A stretch of 64,000 nucleotides of DNA. Origin: Flagellimonas_A sp039592695. GTDB lineage: Bacteria > Bacteroidota > Bacteroidia > Flavobacteriales > Flavobacteriaceae. The notes under the pieces are model-generated. The model worked only from the letters and a program-made list of their open reading frames with translations. It was not told the origin of the DNA and searched no databases. The DNA lies in the NCBI RefSeq assembly GCF_039592695.1, contig NZ_JBBUTK010000001.1:1054001-1118000 (forward strand), in the 5' to 3' direction. Positions 61,139-64,000 of the stretch are shown one piece after another; position 1 is the stretch's first letter; each line of letters begins with the position of its first letter. The position numbers and the translations under genes are program-made.

Positions 61139-62089
61139 ATGAGAACTACAATAATTGTCTTTATTTCAATGATTGTGACCAGTGGTTTAGCACAAGAAAA
61201 TGATGGGGCCACTGCGGCAATCGAGGGGTTGAAAAAGTTCGATAAGGTCAGGGATTTTACCATGTCCCAATCGGGTAATGAAGCCTACTACACCCTACAA
61301 TCGCCAACAGAAGAAGTTTCGGTCATCTGTACATCCATTAAAAAAAATGGCGATTGGTCAACACCAAAAATCACTTCATTCTCAGGGAAGTACAAAGACC
61401 TTGAAGCTTTTCTGACCCAAGATGGGTTGCGTTTGTATTTTGTTTCCAATAGGCCGTTGAATGATTCCATCCCTGGTCAAAAAGACTTTGATATTTGGTA
61501 TGTAGAAAGGGCCAATTTAATAGAAGAATGGTCAGAACCCGTGAATATGGGCAATCCTATCAATACAGAGCACAACGAATTTTACCCTGCCCTATCAAAA
61601 AATGGCAATCTTTATTTTACCAGTGACAATCCCAAAGGCAAAGGTCGGGACGATATCTTTTTCAGTGCTTTTAAAAATGGTGGCTTTACAGACCCCATTT
61701 CATTGGGTGAACACATAAACTCAGAGGGCTTTGAGTATAATGCGTACATATCACATGACGAATCATATTTGTTGTTCGGGGGATACAATAGGGAAGATGG
61801 CCTGGGTAGTGGCGACATTTATATCAGTTTCAATGAGGGTAAAGGCAATTGGTCACAGGCAAAGCCCTTGCCCAAGCCTATCAACTCGGCACAGATGGAC
61901 TATTGCCCTTTTGTTGACGAAGAAAACAATACCATCTATTTCACCAGTAGACGGGTCACATTGCCCAATTCGAGATTCGATGAATTTACAACATTCGAAA
62001 CCTATATCAATTCTTACGAAAATGGAAACAGTAGACTTTATAAAACTGACTTTCAAATTGAGGAGTTGAGAAAGAAAATCCAAGAATGA
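61139..62089 (+). CDS. PD40/WD40-like beta-propeller exported protein
   Basis: 316 residues. Signal peptide (TIIVFISMIVTSGLA). Repeats of the TolB/PD40 type: AFLTQDGLRLYFVSNRP, FYPALSKNGNLYFTSDNP, AYISHDESYLLFGGYN, CPFVDEENNTIYFTSRR. Binding protein of unknown ligand. It overlaps the next gene by 4 nt (ATGA). Confidence 0.83.
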   Translation: MRTTIIVFISMIVTSGLAQENDGATAAIEGLKKFDKVRDFTMSQSGNEAYYTLQSPTEEVSVICTSIKKNGDWSTPKITSFSGKYKDLEAFLTQDGLRLYFVSNRPLNDSIPGQKDFDIWYVERANLIEEWSEPVNMGNPINTEHNEFYPALSKNGNLYFTSDNPKGKGRDDIFFSAFKNGGFTDPISLGEHINSEGFEYNAYISHDESYLLFGGYNREDGLGSGDIYISFNEGKGNWSQAKPLPKPINSAQMDYCPFVDEENNTIYFTSRRVTLPNSRFDEFTTFETYINSYENGNSRLYKTDFQIEELRKKIQE

Positions 62090-63057
62090 AAAAGCTGTTT
62101 AAACCCGCTTCACTGCTCTTCAATCTTTTGGTATTATTGGCCTTTTTTGTGCTGGGATTGCTCTTTGCGGGTTGGATTGATGCTGGTAAAGGTCAAATGT
62201 TGGCAGCAGGTGCTATTGTCTTGGGCTATGGAGTATTGTTCGGGGGCATTGCCTTTATCGCCTCTTTCTTTTTGACCCATCATGCCCGACATCGCACCAT
62301 CGTCATCGGAAACATTGTTTTGGCGGTGTTTCTTTTGGTTTCTTTCGGGTATTTTCGCTACCGCTTCAAACAAAGGCAGCAAAACCGTAAACCTAATTAT
62401 CAAGAACAGCCCAAGACACCTACCGCTCCAGTTGATAATGGGAAACTCATTGCAATGAATAAGATTGACAACCATGTTATCTCTCAAACGACAACAAAAA
62501 TGGGACTCGGTTTTTTCGCTCCGAATTTTTATGACCATTCGACTGTATTTTTTTACGGAAACCCAAATCTTGAAAAATCGGTCATGGAGCATTCCCCCAC
62601 CGATAGTGTGGTATTCAAAAGAATAGAACACAGAGGTTTTGATATCGTTCAAGCTCCCCCTTGGTTGGTGCCCGAACATTTAAAACTTGATTACGACCTG
62701 CTCTATTTTCAAATCCGCTCCTTGGGCAAAGATTTTGCCGAAGTCGTGGTCAACAATCAAACTGGCCGCACCGCTTATGTGAACAATCATCGTGGTAACA
62801 TTATTTTATGGCCCGAATTTTTATTGGGTGTGCATTCCGTGGAATTTCCATCAGAATCCAACCAAAAAGTCAAAGAAAGGCCTTTTGTAGCGTCGAGTGA
62901 TATTAACATGTCCTTCTCGTTTATGCATCCGATTCTAGTTCGTGATGACTGGATGCTGGTCGAACTTTGGAACGATAATTTCAATAAGGTCGGTGAAGGA
63001 TGGATACGATGGCGAGAAGAGGGGCGGTTGTTGGTTATTTATAATCTGTTGAGCTGA
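62086..63057 (+). CDS. Membrane protein with C-terminal soluble domain
   Basis: 323 residues. Three helices in the first 95 residues (SLLFNLLVLLAFFVLGLLFAG; LAAGAIVLGYGVLFGGIAFI; IVIGNIVLAVFLLVSFGYF), then a soluble region with FFAPNFYDHSTVFFYGNPNLE, VVNNQTGRTAYVNNHRGNI and HPILVRDDWMLVELW. Unknown family. It overlaps the PD40 gene by 4 nt and is the last gene of the run. Confidence 0.72.
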   Translation: MKKLFKPASLLFNLLVLLAFFVLGLLFAGWIDAGKGQMLAAGAIVLGYGVLFGGIAFIASFFLTHHARHRTIVIGNIVLAVFLLVSFGYFRYRFKQRQQNRKPNYQEQPKTPTAPVDNGKLIAMNKIDNHVISQTTTKMGLGFFAPNFYDHSTVFFYGNPNLEKSVMEHSPTDSVVFKRIEHRGFDIVQAPPWLVPEHLKLDYDLLYFQIRSLGKDFAEVVVNNQTGRTAYVNNHRGNIILWPEFLLGVHSVEFPSESNQKVKERPFVASSDINMSFSFMHPILVRDDWMLVELWNDNFNKVGEGWIRWREEGRLLVIYNLLS

Positions 63058-63077
63058 ACGCTACTTGGCTATCTTTG
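63049..63077 (+). promoter_or_regulatory. Promoter of the TPR gene
   Basis: TTG (63049-63051), 18 nt, then TATCTTTG (63070-63077) fit TTG-N18-TAnnTTTG. The ATG lies 17 nt after. The -33 element lies inside the end of the previous gene. Confidence 0.7.
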
Positions 63078-63094
63078 TGGTCAGTTATACAATC

Positions 63095-64000
63095 ATGTCT
63101 ATCCAAAAAATCATAGCTTTTTTCCTTATTGGAACTTTTATAGTACAAGGGCAATTACAGCAGACCATTGATAGCCTAGAAACTGAACTGCAGTCGACGG
63201 CAACAAATTCTGAAGCAAAAGTTGACCTCCTCAACCAATTGGGATACCAATACTGGATCAGAAACTCTAAAACCTCGGCAGAATATGGCAAGCAAGCCCT
63301 GACCTTGGCAGAAAAAATAAACTATACCCAAGGGGCAGCCATGGCCAAGCGGGTGTTGGGGGTTTCATTCTGGACCCTCGGCCAACCAAAGAAAGCGCTT
63401 GAAAACCTATATGGCTCTCGAGAATTATATCTGAACATTGATAATCAAGAAGGAGCGGCCAACGCATTGATGAACTCTGGAATGGTGTATGCCGATATCG
63501 GTGAGTATGAAAGGGCGCTTGAGATTTATGAACAGTCGATTGAAAAGTTTACGCAACTAAACCTGAACCGACGTATCGCTACAACGTTTACCAAGATTGG
63601 TTCTGTCTTGATACAGCAAAACAAACTTTCAGAAGCCAAAATGCACTTGACCAATGCCTTGAACATGCATTCAGAAGACGGTTATGTCTACGGAATGTCT
63701 GAAGCCCACAATCGATTGGCAATATTATCACTGATGGAAAATGAGTTGGAGCTTGGCGACTACCATATTCGAAAGTCGATGGAAATAGGCGTATCTGTCA
63801 ATGATGAAGATGGGCAGATAAGCAACCTTATACAGTTGGGAAAGCTATACCGGTTGCAAAACAAGAATGAACTTTCAGAGGCCCATCTCAATGCTGCTTT
63901 GAACAAAGCCAAAGGGAAAGGACTGAGAAAATATGAACTGGGGGCATTAAAAGAATTAAAACTGCTAAAGCGCCAAGAAGGCCAACTCGAAGCATCACTG
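63095..64000 (+). CDS. TPR protein, probably a sensor or regulator (3' partial)
   Basis: At least 302 residues, cut by the window edge. Signal peptide (IIAFFLIGTFIVQGQ). Tetratricopeptide repeats follow from about residue 45: KTSAEYGKQALTLAEKIN, EGAANALMNSGMVYADIGEYERALEIYEQSI, ATTFTKIGSVLIQQNKLSEAKMHLTNALNMH, EAHNRLAILSLMENE, ISNLIQLGKLYRLQNKNELSEAHLNAA. Flavobacterial proteins with this opening usually end in a histidine-kinase or LuxR-type module, which would lie beyond the window. Confidence 0.85.
   Translation, partial: MSIQKIIAFFLIGTFIVQGQLQQTIDSLETELQSTATNSEAKVDLLNQLGYQYWIRNSKTSAEYGKQALTLAEKINYTQGAAMAKRVLGVSFWTLGQPKKALENLYGSRELYLNIDNQEGAANALMNSGMVYADIGEYERALEIYEQSIEKFTQLNLNRRIATTFTKIGSVLIQQNKLSEAKMHLTNALNMHSEDGYVYGMSEAHNRLAILSLMENELELGDYHIRKSMEIGVSVNDEDGQISNLIQLGKLYRLQNKNELSEAHLNAALNKAKGKGLRKYELGALKELKLLKRQEGQLEASL

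Noticed and set aside
1..64000. CRISPR array, tRNA or insertion sequence
   Set aside because: No regularly spaced direct repeats, tRNA-like cloverleaf gaps or transposase genes were seen.

Overview
The window looks like a piece of a marine Flavobacteriaceae chromosome. The closest match by feel is the Muricauda/Flagellimonas/Zobellia group; this is an inference from gene content and style, not from a search. The signs are Bacteroidota-only families (DUF6146, DUF6787, DUF937 and DUF5916 types, sortilin-like BNR propellers, PhoX-like proteins), carboxypeptidase-fold TonB receptors, Cys lipoproteins with acidic linkers, weak Shine-Dalgarno sequences and promoters of the TTG-N18/19-TAnnTTTG type. 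I see no rRNA, tRNA, insertion sequence, prophage or CRISPR array. Starts in the list were moved to the most likely ATG where a longer reading frame began at TTG or GTG.

1-9.4 kb is mostly housekeeping: alanine dehydrogenase, proline dehydrogenase divergent from aroB, a DinB/Lrp pair, a 520-bp AT-rich intergenic region full of inverted repeats in front of an XRE regulator, a TerC protein and a sterol-desaturase family enzyme. 9.4-21.2 kb carries topoisomerase IV (parE-parC), ychF, a ferredoxin, a LuxC-type acyl-CoA reductase, serC-serA and small conserved Bacteroidota proteins. 21.2-30.8 kb looks like one transport locus: two related small Cys proteins, a TonB receptor, a lipoprotein, an ABC ATPase with two DUF3526-type permeases, and a DUF5916 outer-membrane protein.

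30.8-41.5 kb holds secreted catabolic proteins: two sortilin-like BNR propeller proteins facing away from each other, a gamma-glutamyltransferase, a Tat-exported PhoX protein, and a decayed gene with a frameshift and an in-frame stop. 41.7-46.2 kb is the most interesting part. A five-gene operon (ABC ATPase, FtsX-type permease with a 16-His loop, two twin 145-aa secreted proteins with an SCFFCG motif, and a Fur-family regulator) is transcribed away from merC-folE. The two transcripts share one perfect 10+3+10 palindrome that contains the -33 elements of both promoters. I read this as a zinc-responsive (Zur-type) regulon with a zinc or heavy-metal transporter. Just beyond it sits a lipoprotein with twelve histidines in three exact heptad runs.

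46-64 kb contains msrA-folE (a second GTP cyclohydrolase I), lolD, a TIGR02757 protein, a four-FAS1-domain lipoprotein, a long cytochrome c peroxidase, a second PhoX-like lipoprotein, a Tat-exported Gfo/Idh/MocA oxidoreductase, and a same-strand run of S10 peptidase, GH20-like, SGNH hydrolase and PD40 proteins ending in a TPR protein cut by the window edge.
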